Positions 8,257-17,216 are shown, numbered from the stretch's first letter. The stretch is DNA of 64,000 nt from Bradyrhizobium aeschynomenes (GCF_013178945.1 NZ_JABFDM010000018.1:1-64000); one strand, 5' to 3'. Numbers and translations: made by a program. Notes: generated by a model from the letters alone, not told the origin.

Positions 8257-8906
8257 AAGCCCTCAAGCTCGCCGGTCGCGGCGACCGGCTTTCGGTCCTC
8301 TGTCTCGGCGCGCATTCCGATGACATCGAGATCGGCGCGGGGGGCACGCTTCTGACCTGGCTCGATCAGGGGGTTCGTCTCGACGTCCACTGGTGCGTGC
8401 TGAGCGGCAATGGCGAGCGCGGCACCGAGGCGAAGGCATCGGCCGACGATTTTCTCGCGGAGGCGGCGGGTCGCAGCCTCGAGATCATGAACTTCCGCGA
8501 CGGCTTCTTTCCGGAGCAGGGCGAGGAGATCAAGGCCTGGTTCGAGGCGCTGAAGGGCCGGATCGAACCGGACGTCATTCTCGCCCACCGCCGCGACGAT
8601 GCGCATCAGGACCATCGCCAGGTCAACCGGCTCGTCTGGAATACGTTTCGCGATCATCTCGTCCTCGAATACGAGATCCCGAAGTGGGACGGCGATCTCG
8701 GTCGGCCGAACGTCTACATGCCGGTGCCGGAGATCGTCATGAAGCGCAAGGTCGCGCTGCTGATGTCGCATTTCGGCAGCCAGCGCTCCAAGCAATGGTT
8801 CGATCCGGAGACGTTCATGGGCCTGGCGCGGCTGCGCGGCATGGAATGCCGCGCGCCCGAGCGCTACGCCGAGGCCTTCGTCGCGCGCAAGCTGTCGCTG
8901 GGGTGA
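8253..8906 (+). CDS. PIG-L/LmbE family zinc deacetylase
   Basis: A 217-residue member of the PIG-L (LmbE) family, zinc enzymes that remove acetyl groups from N-acetylglucosamine-type substrates. The metal motif AHSDDIEIG is at about residues 22-30, and the downstream histidine block HRRDDAHQDH near residue 113 gives the third ligand. The ATG overlaps the stop of the cytidylyltransferase gene, so the two enzymes are probably made together and may act on the same sugar. No signal peptide is visible; action on a cytoplasmic nucleotide sugar or lipid-linked sugar is inferred. Confidence 0.85.
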   Translation: MKALKLAGRGDRLSVLCLGAHSDDIEIGAGGTLLTWLDQGVRLDVHWCVLSGNGERGTEAKASADDFLAEAAGRSLEIMNFRDGFFPEQGEEIKAWFEALKGRIEPDVILAHRRDDAHQDHRQVNRLVWNTFRDHLVLEYEIPKWDGDLGRPNVYMPVPEIVMKRKVALLMSHFGSQRSKQWFDPETFMGLARLRGMECRAPERYAEAFVARKLSLG

Positions 8907-9082
8907 GCCGCGGCCGCTGCGCTTGGCGCGGACGCAAAGTCCGCGCGACTCTCAAGCGTCGGAGCACGGCACTGCGGTGATCTTGCCGCGCTGTCTGGTG
9001 CGTACACAGAGGCGGCAGGGTCCCGCGGAGCCGGCGGAAACCTCGCGATCCCTTCGATCGCGGCCGGCGATATGTCTGGCCG

Positions 9083-10183
9083 TCAGCCCGTCGCCCGTCT
9101 GGGAACGTCGACGGTCTCAGCCACCGGCGGACGCTCGATCGCGGTGGCCGGCACCTTCTCCAGCCAGACCTCGCGCCACCATGCAAAGATGCCGCGCGGG
9201 CAGAACAGGCGGTTCTCGCTATAGCGCGACTGGCAGTAGACGCCGTCCAGGATGACCGCTGGCGTCTTCATGCGCCGGATGAAGCCGGTCCGCTCGTCGA
9301 TGAACTTCTCGACCCGGGTCCGGACCCGGAAGACCTTGCCGCAATATGGCACCATCTCGGCATCGAAGCCCATGCCGCGGTTGTTGGTCTGCTTGTCGAT
9401 GGTCGCGAGGATCTCCTTGTGCGGCCGGACGCGGACGAGGTCGCCCGGCTGCAGCCCTAGATCGGCAATCGGGGCGTCCTTGTCGGTCAAGAGGTCGCCA
9501 CGCCGCCGCGGAAACGGCACGCCGCCCCATAGCGACTGGACGCGGTCATAGACCCAGCGGGCCGGACGGCCGAGCCGCGGGCGTCGTGCCATCGTCGCGC
9601 CGACATAGGCGAAGTAGAGCAGGCCGCGGAGCATCTTGCCGACCGAGACGTTGCCGGACGCGATGTCCTCGGCATATTGCCTCGCGTCCCACCATTTGAG
9701 CGGCTGGGTGTAGCTCGGCAGCTCGGTGGCCTGACAGGAATATCTGGGGCCTTTGCCCGCGATCTGGTCGGGCGACTTGGTCGCGTCCCACACTGCGCGC
9801 GCGGTGCATCCGCCGGAAGGCTGGCGCGCGGCGGCGTGATCGCGATCGGCCGCGGCGGCTTGCGCCGGGTCGACCGGAGACAGCCAGGCCTCCTTCCAGA
9901 AGATCAGGCACGCCGCCTGGCAGCCGCCATAGGCCTCGCCGTCGCAGCGCAGGTCGAGATGCACCGCATGGGGCAGGCGCCGTCCGAGCCATTCGCCGGT
10001 GTTGTATCCGGTCACCGTATCGCAGGTCTTGTGGGCGCGCTTGTGAACCTGGAGGCGCTGGCCGCACCATTTGAACATCTGCGGCATGAACGGCAGCCCT
10101 TCGAGGCGCCCATTCGCGTCGAGCGTGGCCAGGATCTCTTCCTTGCTGCGCACCACAACCCAGTCGCCGGCGGATAGCGTCAT
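9083..10183 (-). CDS. Uncharacterised protein with an internal duplication
   Basis: A 366-residue protein made of two related halves. Residues 6-102 and 247-345 share the order GDxVxVRxxxEILATxD, a MxxxCG motif (MFKWCGQRL / MVPYCGKVF), a charged basic stretch, a C-terminal LxLRCDG or ILDGVYC block, and an aromatic W(K/R)EAW/W(R)EVWL end. Cysteines at 40, 80, 88 and 92 in the first copy and 281, 317 and 328 in the second suggest a metal or disulfide site. The middle has a short hydrophobic patch (LLYFAYVGA). I recall similar proteins beside glycan and peptide biosynthesis genes in many bacteria, without known function. It is divergent from the epimerase operon across an AT-rich spacer. Confidence 0.7.
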   Translation of the reverse strand: MTLSAGDWVVVRSKEEILATLDANGRLEGLPFMPQMFKWCGQRLQVHKRAHKTCDTVTGYNTGEWLGRRLPHAVHLDLRCDGEAYGGCQAACLIFWKEAWLSPVDPAQAAAADRDHAAARQPSGGCTARAVWDATKSPDQIAGKGPRYSCQATELPSYTQPLKWWDARQYAEDIASGNVSVGKMLRGLLYFAYVGATMARRPRLGRPARWVYDRVQSLWGGVPFPRRRGDLLTDKDAPIADLGLQPGDLVRVRPHKEILATIDKQTNNRGMGFDAEMVPYCGKVFRVRTRVEKFIDERTGFIRRMKTPAVILDGVYCQSRYSENRLFCPRGIFAWWREVWLEKVPATAIERPPVAETVDVPRRATG

Positions 10184-10510
10184 GCTCTGTCTCTCAAATC
10201 TTCAATGAAAGCGCTCGAATAAAGCTGCCCAGATTTGCGGTTCCGGTTTGTCCGATTCAAGGCATTTATTTAATTTGGCTGGATTAAAATTAAATGGGTG
10301 GTGGCCGGATCGGCATGCCGGTGCGGGGGGGCTTCCGGCCGCCGGATGTCGCGGAAAAGTGCGGTCCTGCCCGTGTTGATCGTCTCGCTTGCTCCTCCCT
10401 CGCCCCTGGATGAGGCGGCGATGGATTTACTGGACGGAAGTGTATTATATATTATAATGCATTTTGGATCATTTTAAATCGTGCTTTGGTTGGTGGCGTA
10501 AGAGGTGACG
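10184..10510. promoter_or_regulatory. Divergent spacer with two AT-rich islands, one palindromic
   Basis: This is a 327-base spacer between divergent genes. Island 10263-10296 contains a perfect 9-base inverted repeat, ATTTAATTT (10268-10276) and AAATTAAAT (10287-10295), with a 10-base spacer. Island 10440-10481 (TGTATTATATATTATAATGC, then TTTTAAATC) lies close to the rightward operon and looks like a promoter region. AAGAGG at 10499-10504 is the ribosome-binding site of the next gene. Confidence 0.55.
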
Positions 10511-11551
10511 ATGTTGAAGGTGCTCATCACTGGAAACATGGGCTATGTCGGGCCGGAGGTGGCAAAGCATCTGCGCGCGCAGCGGCCGGATGCGGTGCTG
10601 CACGGCTTCGACAACGCCTATTTCGCGCACTGCCTGACCGGCGCTCCGGTTCTGCCCGAGCGATATCTCGACGAGCAGTTCCATGGCGACGTCCGCGAGA
10701 TGTCGCTGGACCTGCGCGGCTACGATGCCGTGATCCAGCTGGCGGCGATCTCGAACGATCCGATGGGAAATCGCTTCCAGGACGTGACGCTCGACATCAA
10801 CCAGACGACCACCGTGTCGCTGGCCAGGGCGGCCGCTGCGGCGGGGGTGAAGAACTTCGTGTTCGCGTCGAGCTGCAGCGTCTATGGCATCGCTGACGGC
10901 CCGCCGCGCAAGGAGGGCGATCCGCTCAACCCCATCACCGCCTATGCCAAGTCGAAGATCGGCTCGGAGCAGGAGCTGGCTGCGATCGATACCGGCATGA
11001 CCATCACCTGCCTGCGCTTCGCGACGGCATGCGGCATGTCGGATCGGCTGCGGCTCGATCTGGTTCTCAATGATTTCGTCGCCTGCGCGCTCACGCGGCG
11101 GCAGATCAGCGTGCTCTCCGACGGCACACCGTGGCGTCCCCTGATCGACGTCGCCGACATGGCTCGGGCGATCGACTGGGCCATCGATCGGCCGGCGGCG
11201 ATCGGCGGCCGCTTCCTCACCGTCAACGCCGGCTCGGACGATCGCAACTATCAGGTCAAGGATCTCGCCAACGCGGTGGCCGCGAGGGTTCCAGGGACCG
11301 CGGTGTCCATCAATACCTCCGCGCCCGTGGACAGCCGCTCCTACAAGGTCGATTTCGGCCTGTACCGGTCGCTTGCGCCCGATCACCAGCCCCGCGTCAC
11401 GCTGGATCAGTCGATCACCAATCTGGTCAATGGTCTGAAGCGAATGAACTTCAAGGATGCCGAGTTCCGCTCATCCGATCTGATCCGTCTCAAGGTCCTG
11501 CAGGACCATATGGAGACCGCCAGGATCAACGACAGGCTGCAATGGACCTGA
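10511..11551 (+). CDS. NAD-dependent epimerase/dehydratase (extended SDR)
   Basis: A nucleotide-sugar-modifying enzyme of about 346 residues. The NAD-binding loop TGNMGYVG lies at the start, a conserved serine/cysteine block (FASSCSVYG) holds the catalytic Ser, and YAKSK gives the catalytic Tyr-Lys pair, so the active site looks intact. The C-terminal part has the usual substrate-domain motif (WRPLIDVADMARAI). I used the ATG at 10511 behind AAGAGG; a GTG two codons earlier is possible. It is the first gene of an operon with a C-methyltransferase and an RmlC-like epimerase, so it probably makes or reduces a 4-keto deoxysugar. The exact reaction (epimerase, dehydratase or reductase) cannot be told. 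Confidence 0.85.
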   Translation: MLKVLITGNMGYVGPEVAKHLRAQRPDAVLHGFDNAYFAHCLTGAPVLPERYLDEQFHGDVREMSLDLRGYDAVIQLAAISNDPMGNRFQDVTLDINQTTTVSLARAAAAAGVKNFVFASSCSVYGIADGPPRKEGDPLNPITAYAKSKIGSEQELAAIDTGMTITCLRFATACGMSDRLRLDLVLNDFVACALTRRQISVLSDGTPWRPLIDVADMARAIDWAIDRPAAIGGRFLTVNAGSDDRNYQVKDLANAVAARVPGTAVSINTSAPVDSRSYKVDFGLYRSLAPDHQPRVTLDQSITNLVNGLKRMNFKDAEFRSSDLIRLKVLQDHMETARINDRLQWT

Positions 11552-11611
11552 CGCCGCGCGGCCCATGCAGCAGGCCATCGCGTCGCCAGACAGCACAGTG
11601 ACGGAGAAACC

Positions 11612-12874
11612 ATGGAACTGAGCCTTCCCACGGCTGTAGGTGTCGCGCCCAAATGCCGGCATTGCAGCGATGACCTTACGCTCAAGCTGATCGACCTCGG
11701 CGCCTCGCCAGTCGCGAACGACTACGTCGACCCCGCCAACTACATGAGGGCCGAGCCGTTCTATCCGCTGGAGACGTTCGTCTGCCGCGAGTGCCGTCTG
11801 GCGCAGACGCGCGATCTCTTGGCGGCTTCCGAGATCTTCCGCGCGGACTATGCCTATTTCTCTTCGCATTCGACGTCGTGGCTGGAGCACGCGCGTGGCT
11901 ACGTCGAGGCTATGACGGCGCGCTTCGGGCTCGGACCGTCCTCGCGTCATGTCGAGATTGCGTCGAACGACGGCTATCTGCTGCAATACTCGCTGCAGAA
12001 GGGGATCAGCTGTCTCGGCGTCGAGCCTTGCGAGAGTGTCGCGCTGGCTGCACGCGCAAAGGGTATCGAGACCCGTGTCGAGTTCTTCGGCCGCGCCTAC
12101 GCGAAGGTTCTTGCGGACGAGGGCTGGTCAGCCGACCTGCTCACCGCGAACAACGTTCTTGCGCACGTTCCGGACATCAACGACTTCGTCGGCGGGGTCA
12201 AGATCCTGTTGGCTCCGCAGGGCGTCGCGACCTTCGAGGTCCAGCACCTGCTGACGCTGATGCAGCGGCATCAGTTCGACACGATCTATCACGAGCATTT
12301 TTCGTATCTGTCCCTGATCGCCGGCTTGCGCATCTTCGCCCGGGCCGGCCTGCGGGTGTTCGATGTCGAGCTGCCGGAGACTCACGGCGGCTCGATCAGG
12401 TTCTTCGTCTGCCATGAGGGCGCAGCGCATGCAGAGAGCCCGGACGTGGCCGACGTGCTGGCGCGCGAGCGGGCCTATGGCCTGCACGAGGACGCGATCT
12501 ACATGGCCTGGAACGAGCAGGTCAAGGAGACCAAGCGGGCGTTGCTCGAACTGCTGACGGCGCTGAAGCGCGACGGCAAGAAGATCGTCGCCTACGGTGC
12601 GCCTGCCAAGGGCGTCACACTGCTCAATTACTGCGGAGTCCGGACCGACTTCCTCGACTTCACCGTCGATCGCGCGCCCTCGAAGCAGGGACGCTACATG
12701 CCCGGTGTCCGCATTCCGATCCTGCCGCCGGAGGCGATTTTCGAGGCCAAGCCTGACTACGTCCTGATCCTGCCGTGGAACATCAAGAACGAGATCAAGG
12801 CGCAGATGGCCGAGATCCGAAATTGGGGCGGCCGCTTCATCGTGCCGGTGCCCAAGGCCAGCATCGAGGACTAG
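11612..12874 (+). CDS. NDP-sugar C-methyltransferase
   Basis: A SAM-dependent enzyme (420 residues) that adds a methyl group to a carbon of a keto-deoxysugar, like TylC3, EvaC and TcaB9. Domains in order: a zinc-binding N-terminus with C15xxC18 and C58xxC61, a class I methyltransferase core (HVEIASNDGYLLQY), and the C-terminal SAM-methyltransferase associated domain (KKIVAYGAPAKGVTLLNYC). The catalytic Tyr-His-Glu-His (YHEHFSYLS) is at 226-229, as in family structures. It lies 60 bases after the epimerase and 10 bases before the RmlC-like gene, forming a branched-sugar cassette. The product would be a 3-C-methyl-type sugar, which is an inference. Confidence 0.88.
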   Translation: MELSLPTAVGVAPKCRHCSDDLTLKLIDLGASPVANDYVDPANYMRAEPFYPLETFVCRECRLAQTRDLLAASEIFRADYAYFSSHSTSWLEHARGYVEAMTARFGLGPSSRHVEIASNDGYLLQYSLQKGISCLGVEPCESVALAARAKGIETRVEFFGRAYAKVLADEGWSADLLTANNVLAHVPDINDFVGGVKILLAPQGVATFEVQHLLTLMQRHQFDTIYHEHFSYLSLIAGLRIFARAGLRVFDVELPETHGGSIRFFVCHEGAAHAESPDVADVLARERAYGLHEDAIYMAWNEQVKETKRALLELLTALKRDGKKIVAYGAPAKGVTLLNYCGVRTDFLDFTVDRAPSKQGRYMPGVRIPILPPEAIFEAKPDYVLILPWNIKNEIKAQMAEIRNWGGRFIVPVPKASIED

Positions 12875-12884
12875 GGCGGCAGCG

Positions 12885-13427
12885 ATGAGGTTTGTCCAGC
12901 TGGGGCGATCGGATGCGCGGCTGATCGAGCTCACGGTTCGTGCCGACGAGCGTGGCAGCTTCACCCGAACCTGGTGCGCAGACACGTTCGCCCGAGAGGG
13001 CATCGCCTTCCAGCCGGTGCAGGGCAACAGCTCCGTGACGCGCCTGCGCGGCACCGTGCGTGGCATGCATTTCCAGCGCGCGCCGAGGGCCGACGCCAAG
13101 ATCGTCCGGTGCTCGGCAGGTCTGATCCACGACGTCATCGTCGACATCAGGCCGGAGGCTCCAACGCGAGGCGAGGTCTATGCCTGCGAGCTCGGGCCGT
13201 CGACGTCACGGATACTCTATATCCCGGCCGGCTTTGCCCACGGTTTCCAGGCGCTGACGGACGACGTGACGGTCGAGTACCTGATGGGCATCGACTATGT
13301 CGAGGGGCTGTCGGACGGCTTTCGACACGACGATCCGATGATCGGCATCCGATGGCCGCAGCCGGTCACGGTGTTGTCGGCGAAGGATGCTGGATGGCCA
13401 TTGCTGGCCGAACGGGGGCTTTGGTGA
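12885..13427 (+). CDS. dTDP-4-dehydrorhamnose 3,5-epimerase-like (RmlC family)
   Basis: A 180-residue cupin epimerase that inverts C3 and/or C5 of a 4-keto-6-deoxysugar. Family motifs are present: ERGSFTRTW, NSSVTRLRGTVRGMHFQ (with the catalytic histidine), KIVRCSAGLIHDVIVDIR and YIPAGFAHGFQ. Length is normal. It starts 10 bases after the C-methyltransferase gene, and such pairs act together in branched deoxysugar pathways. No rmlA, rmlB or rmlD was seen in the window, so the substrate need not be dTDP-linked; the cytidylyltransferase upstream hints at CDP. Confidence 0.85.
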   Translation: MRFVQLGRSDARLIELTVRADERGSFTRTWCADTFAREGIAFQPVQGNSSVTRLRGTVRGMHFQRAPRADAKIVRCSAGLIHDVIVDIRPEAPTRGEVYACELGPSTSRILYIPAGFAHGFQALTDDVTVEYLMGIDYVEGLSDGFRHDDPMIGIRWPQPVTVLSAKDAGWPLLAERGLW

Positions 13428-13532
13428 TGCGGCATCGCGATTGCTGCGGTCGGTCGGCGCACGGACGAATGAACGAGCGGCAGAAGCCGCCAGGTCGCCC
13501 AAGGTTTGACGACGAGCCAGGAGGGTCACGGA

Positions 13533-14501
13533 ATGACGAATATTTTCGTTGATGCCACGATGCCGGACGACCAGCGACGCCAGAGCTTGTATGACGGCGC
13601 GCTGTTTCTGTATTCGCCGACGCCGTCCGTTCAGGCGCTGGTGGCGTTCGCAAGGCAGCTGATCGAGGAGGCATTTCATCCCTACGATCCGCGCACCGCC
13701 CAGTTCGAGCTGCCCGTCGAGCGCTACGTCGACATTCTCGCCAAGCTCAAGCCGTTCTTCATTCATCACCCCCGCTCGAAAGAGCTGGTGGGAGGAATTC
13801 TGCGCGAGCTCGGTTGCGACCCCGAGTTGACCTATTTCGACGTGCCGCGGCTGCGGTCGGCCACGAGCAACGACTATTTGACGACGGGCATCGCGTTCGC
13901 ATTCCATCCGCACCGCGACACCTGGTACTCCGCGCCGCCGTGCCAGCAGAATTGGTGGCTGCCGGTCTACGACATCACGCCTGACAACGGCCTTGCCTTC
14001 CATCCGCGCTATTTCGACGAGGCCATCAAGAACGGCTCGAGAAACTATGATTATTACGAGTGGAACCGGACGTCGCGTGCGTCGGCTGCGCAACACATCA
14101 AGACCGATACGCGCGTGCAGCCGAAGCCCGAGCAGGAGATTGCCCTCGATCCACAGCTCCGCTTCGTGGCGCCGAGCGGGGGCGTCACGATATTCTCGGC
14201 GGCGCACCTCCATTCCTCTGTGCCGAACACGTCCGGGCTCACTCGGTTCAGCATCGATTTCCGCACGGTCCACGTCGCCGATGTCGGTGGCAGGCGCGGG
14301 GCCGTCAATCTCGACTCCGAGTCGACGGGCACCAATCTGCGCGATTTCCTGCGCGTCTCGGATCTCGCGCGGCTGCCGGAAGAGATGGTCGCGCCCTATG
14401 ATCAGGGCTCCGTACCGCAGGACCATCTGATCTACCAGCCGACCATCGTGCCGCGGGCAACCGGCGATCTCGCCGCCGATGTGGCGCAGGAATCGGTCTG
14501 A
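13533..14501 (+). CDS. 2-oxoglutarate/Fe(II) oxygenase-like protein (PhyH-like)
   Basis: A 322-residue protein with the pattern of a double-stranded beta-helix oxygenase: H127-R-D129 (in FHPHRDTWYSAP) for iron, a second histidine about 100 residues later (H225 or H227 in SAAHLHSSVPN), and a downstream arginine (R238 in GLTRFSIDFR) for 2-oxoglutarate. Such enzymes hydroxylate or otherwise oxidise small molecules. I chose the ATG at 13533 because GGAGGG lies seven bases upstream. It lies between the RmlC-like and DUF4910 genes in the same direction, so it may act on the sugar or a sugar-bound group. Family assignment rests on motif spacing only. Confidence 0.65.
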   Translation: MTNIFVDATMPDDQRRQSLYDGALFLYSPTPSVQALVAFARQLIEEAFHPYDPRTAQFELPVERYVDILAKLKPFFIHHPRSKELVGGILRELGCDPELTYFDVPRLRSATSNDYLTTGIAFAFHPHRDTWYSAPPCQQNWWLPVYDITPDNGLAFHPRYFDEAIKNGSRNYDYYEWNRTSRASAAQHIKTDTRVQPKPEQEIALDPQLRFVAPSGGVTIFSAAHLHSSVPNTSGLTRFSIDFRTVHVADVGGRRGAVNLDSESTGTNLRDFLRVSDLARLPEEMVAPYDQGSVPQDHLIYQPTIVPRATGDLAADVAQESV

Positions 14502-14523
14502 CGGCTGAAGGGACGCGTGCGCA

Positions 14524-15879
14524 ATGCTGGACAGGCTCAAATCATCGACTGGAGCGCGAACGCCGGCGATCGATCTCCATGATCTGGTGACGGAGCTGTT
14601 TCCGATCAACCGCAGCCTCACCGGCGCGGGTGTCAGGCAGACGCTCGCGGTCGTCGCCCGGCATGTCGATCTTGTCATCCACGAGGTCCCGAGCGGCACG
14701 CCGATTCTCGACTGGCATGTCCCGGCGGAGTGGAACATCCGCCGCGCGACGATCTCCGACATGGCGGGGCGTCGTGTGGTCGACTTCGCCGATCACAATC
14801 TCCATGTGATGGGCTACAGCAGGCCGGTGCAGGCGGTGCTCAGCCGGGCCGAGCTGGCGAAGCATGTCCATACGCTGCCGGAGCAGCCCGATCTCATTCC
14901 GTACCGGACCGGCTACTATGCCGATGATTGGGGCTTCTGCCTGCCGGATCGTCTCTGGCGCGAGATGACGGACGACAGCTACCGCGTCGACATCGATAGC
15001 GATCTCACCCAGGGGGCGCTGACCTATGGTGAGCTGTTCGTCCCGGGGTTGACGAGCCGGGAGGTACTGATCACCTGCCACGTCTGTCATCCGAGTCTGG
15101 CGAACGACAATCTGTCGGGCATCGCGGTGATGACCGCGCTGGCGATGCGGCAGGCGCGTCAAACGAGGCGGCTCGGCTATCGGTTTCTGTTCCTGCCGGC
15201 GACGATGGGCGCGCTGGCCTGGCTCGATCGGAATCAAAGCCATCTGGACCGGGTGGAGCACGGCCTCGTCCTGACATGTCTCGGAGATCCGAGCGAATTC
15301 CATTACAAGCAGAGCCGCAAGAGCGCGCCGATCGACCGCGCCGTCGCGCATGTCTTGAAGCACTCCGGTCATTCCCACGAAATATTGCCGTTCAGTCCCT
15401 ATGGCTATGACGAGCGGCAGTTCTGCTCGCCGGGCTTCGATCTGCCGGTGGGCTGCCTGATGCGCGGGGTGCACGGCACATTTCCGGAGTATCACACCTC
15501 GGCGGACAATCTGGATTTCGTGAGGCCTGAATGCCTCGACCAGTCCTACGCGGTGATCGAGCAGGTGCTCGATCTGCTCGATCGCGATTACGTCTATGAA
15601 CGCGTCGACGGGCGAGGCGAGCCTCAGCTTGGGCGGCGCGGACTCTACCGCGCGATCGCCGGCCAGCGTGAGGCTGGCGGTGCAACGCAAATGGATCTGT
15701 TGTGGGTCCTCAACCTGGCCGATGGAAAGCACAGCCTGCTCGACATGGCGATCCGCGCCGATGTGCCGTTCGCCCGGATTGAGGCGGCGGCGCGGCTCGC
15801 ATTGGATGCCAGTCTGATCAGGCCGGCGGCTTCCCCTGGGAGCGCCAGCGGCGACACGGGACGCAGTGAGGCACCATGA
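14524..15879 (+). CDS. DUF4910 aminopeptidase-like protein, glutamate of the usual motif absent
   Basis: A 451-residue protein of the DUF4910/DUF2172 family, related in fold to M28 zinc aminopeptidases and common in polysaccharide clusters. The metal-binding block H189PSLAND195NLSG is present, as are the YDERQFCSPGFDLP and HTSADN segments. The C-terminal 100 residues resemble a winged-helix domain (LLWVLNLADGKHSLLDMAIR). Where I recall the family having PETIG, with a likely catalytic glutamate, this protein reads PATMG (A226), so activity may be lost or altered. It overlaps the next gene by ATGA. Its role in glycan assembly is unknown. Confidence 0.78.
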   Translation: MLDRLKSSTGARTPAIDLHDLVTELFPINRSLTGAGVRQTLAVVARHVDLVIHEVPSGTPILDWHVPAEWNIRRATISDMAGRRVVDFADHNLHVMGYSRPVQAVLSRAELAKHVHTLPEQPDLIPYRTGYYADDWGFCLPDRLWREMTDDSYRVDIDSDLTQGALTYGELFVPGLTSREVLITCHVCHPSLANDNLSGIAVMTALAMRQARQTRRLGYRFLFLPATMGALAWLDRNQSHLDRVEHGLVLTCLGDPSEFHYKQSRKSAPIDRAVAHVLKHSGHSHEILPFSPYGYDERQFCSPGFDLPVGCLMRGVHGTFPEYHTSADNLDFVRPECLDQSYAVIEQVLDLLDRDYVYERVDGRGEPQLGRRGLYRAIAGQREAGGATQMDLLWVLNLADGKHSLLDMAIRADVPFARIEAAARLALDASLIRPAASPGSASGDTGRSEAP

Positions 15880-17033
15880 ATTCGCAGCCCGACGATCCTC
15901 GCGTTCTGGTTTTCTCGCTCCGAAACATTTTCGGACGCGCCCTCAATCGCGGCCCTCACGTCGAGCTCGAGGATATCATCTGCGAGGTCGATTCCGCCGA
16001 GCTGCTCGCGCCCATGCTCGACCCGTCGAGCCGGCGGGCCAGCTTCGCCACGCGGCTGGCCTATCATGCGCCCGTGCTGCTCAATCCCGGTCTGCCGCGG
16101 GTTGCGCCGAGACGGCAATATGACGTTCTGTTCGCCGTCTGCGGCTTTCCGCAGGATCTCATCATGTTCGATGCGATCGAGGATCTCAGAGCGGCCTGCA
16201 AGACATCGGTATGTCTGCTGGACGAGCTCTGGATCAAGGAGATTGCCAAGCATCGCCACTTCCTCAAGGTGCTCGCCAAGTTCGACATCGTCATGCCGTT
16301 CCAGATCAACACGGTGAAGCCGCTCAGCGAGGAGATCGGGCGGGCCTGCGTGCATCTGCCGCTCGCCATCGACACGATGCGGTTCTGTCCCTATCCCGAC
16401 CCGCCGGAGCGGGTCATCGACGTCTACAGCATGGGACGTCGCTCGCCGGTCATTCATCAGACGCTGCGCGCGATGGCGCAGGACGGCGACTTCTTCTATC
16501 TGCACGATACGATCGGCGGCAGCCAGGCCATCGATCTCGGCGAGCACCGGACGCAGGTCGCGAACCTCGCCAAGAGGAGCAGGTATTTTCTCGTCAACCC
16601 CGGCAAGTTCGACGAACCGGGCGAAACGGGACGCCAGGTCGAGTTCGGATACCGCTATTTCGAAGGCGCGGCTGCGGGTGCGATCATGCTCGGCGAGCGT
16701 CCCGACAATGACTTGTTTCCCAGATTGTTCGATTGGCCGGATGCCATGGTCCACGTGCCTCACACCTCCGGTGACATCGATCGGGTCATCGGGGAGTTGG
16801 ACCGGGATCTCGACCGGCAGGAGACGATGCGGCGGACCGGCATGGCGCAGACCCTGCTGCGGCACGATTGGGTCTATCGGTGGGAAACGATCCTCGATGC
16901 CGTAGGCCTCCAACCGCTGCCGGCACTTGCGGCGCGCAAGGATCGTCTCAAGGCGCTCGCCGAGATGGCTTCAGGCCAACGCCCGGCAAGACAGGCCAAA
17001 TTAAATCGCGCGCCGATATTGGCGAGGTCGTGA
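15876..17033 (+). CDS. Glycosyltransferase, CgeB-like (glycosyl transferases group 1)
   Basis: A 385-residue predicted glycosyltransferase with a GT-B fold. The N-terminal half carries FSLRNIFGRALNRGPHVELED and a FAVCGFPQDL segment. The C-terminal half has the typical group 1 / CgeB-like end: GRQVEFGYRYFEGAAAGAIM, then DLFPRLFDWPDAMVHV, which bind the nucleotide sugar. It probably adds one sugar of the repeat unit on the cytoplasmic face. It overlaps the DUF4910 gene by four bases. Its 3' end contains an ATTAAAT patch (about 16996-17007), and a second AT box follows the stop. Donor and acceptor are unknown. Confidence 0.75.
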   Translation: MNSQPDDPRVLVFSLRNIFGRALNRGPHVELEDIICEVDSAELLAPMLDPSSRRASFATRLAYHAPVLLNPGLPRVAPRRQYDVLFAVCGFPQDLIMFDAIEDLRAACKTSVCLLDELWIKEIAKHRHFLKVLAKFDIVMPFQINTVKPLSEEIGRACVHLPLAIDTMRFCPYPDPPERVIDVYSMGRRSPVIHQTLRAMAQDGDFFYLHDTIGGSQAIDLGEHRTQVANLAKRSRYFLVNPGKFDEPGETGRQVEFGYRYFEGAAAGAIMLGERPDNDLFPRLFDWPDAMVHVPHTSGDIDRVIGELDRDLDRQETMRRTGMAQTLLRHDWVYRWETILDAVGLQPLPALAARKDRLKALAEMASGQRPARQAKLNRAPILARS

Positions 17034-17216
17034 TTTTAAATCCTTTTCTCCGCCACAAAGTGAGTTCATCGCTCGTCTGCCCCGCACATGATCGGACGCA
17101 GGGGGTTTTCGCGACGTCTTTCCATTTTGAACGATGGGTTTTCATGCCCCCGACGAACTTGACTGGCTCGCAGCGAGACGTTCGACGGTCGGCATCGACC
17201 CTGGCAGGCGATTGAC
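17034..17216. promoter_or_regulatory. Spacer with AT box upstream of the flippase gene
   Basis: A 183-base spacer opens with TGATTTTAAATCC (17031-17043), one of the recurrent TTTAAAT boxes of this locus. The rest is GC-rich without an open frame of note. It may hold a separate promoter for the flippase. Confidence 0.4.
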
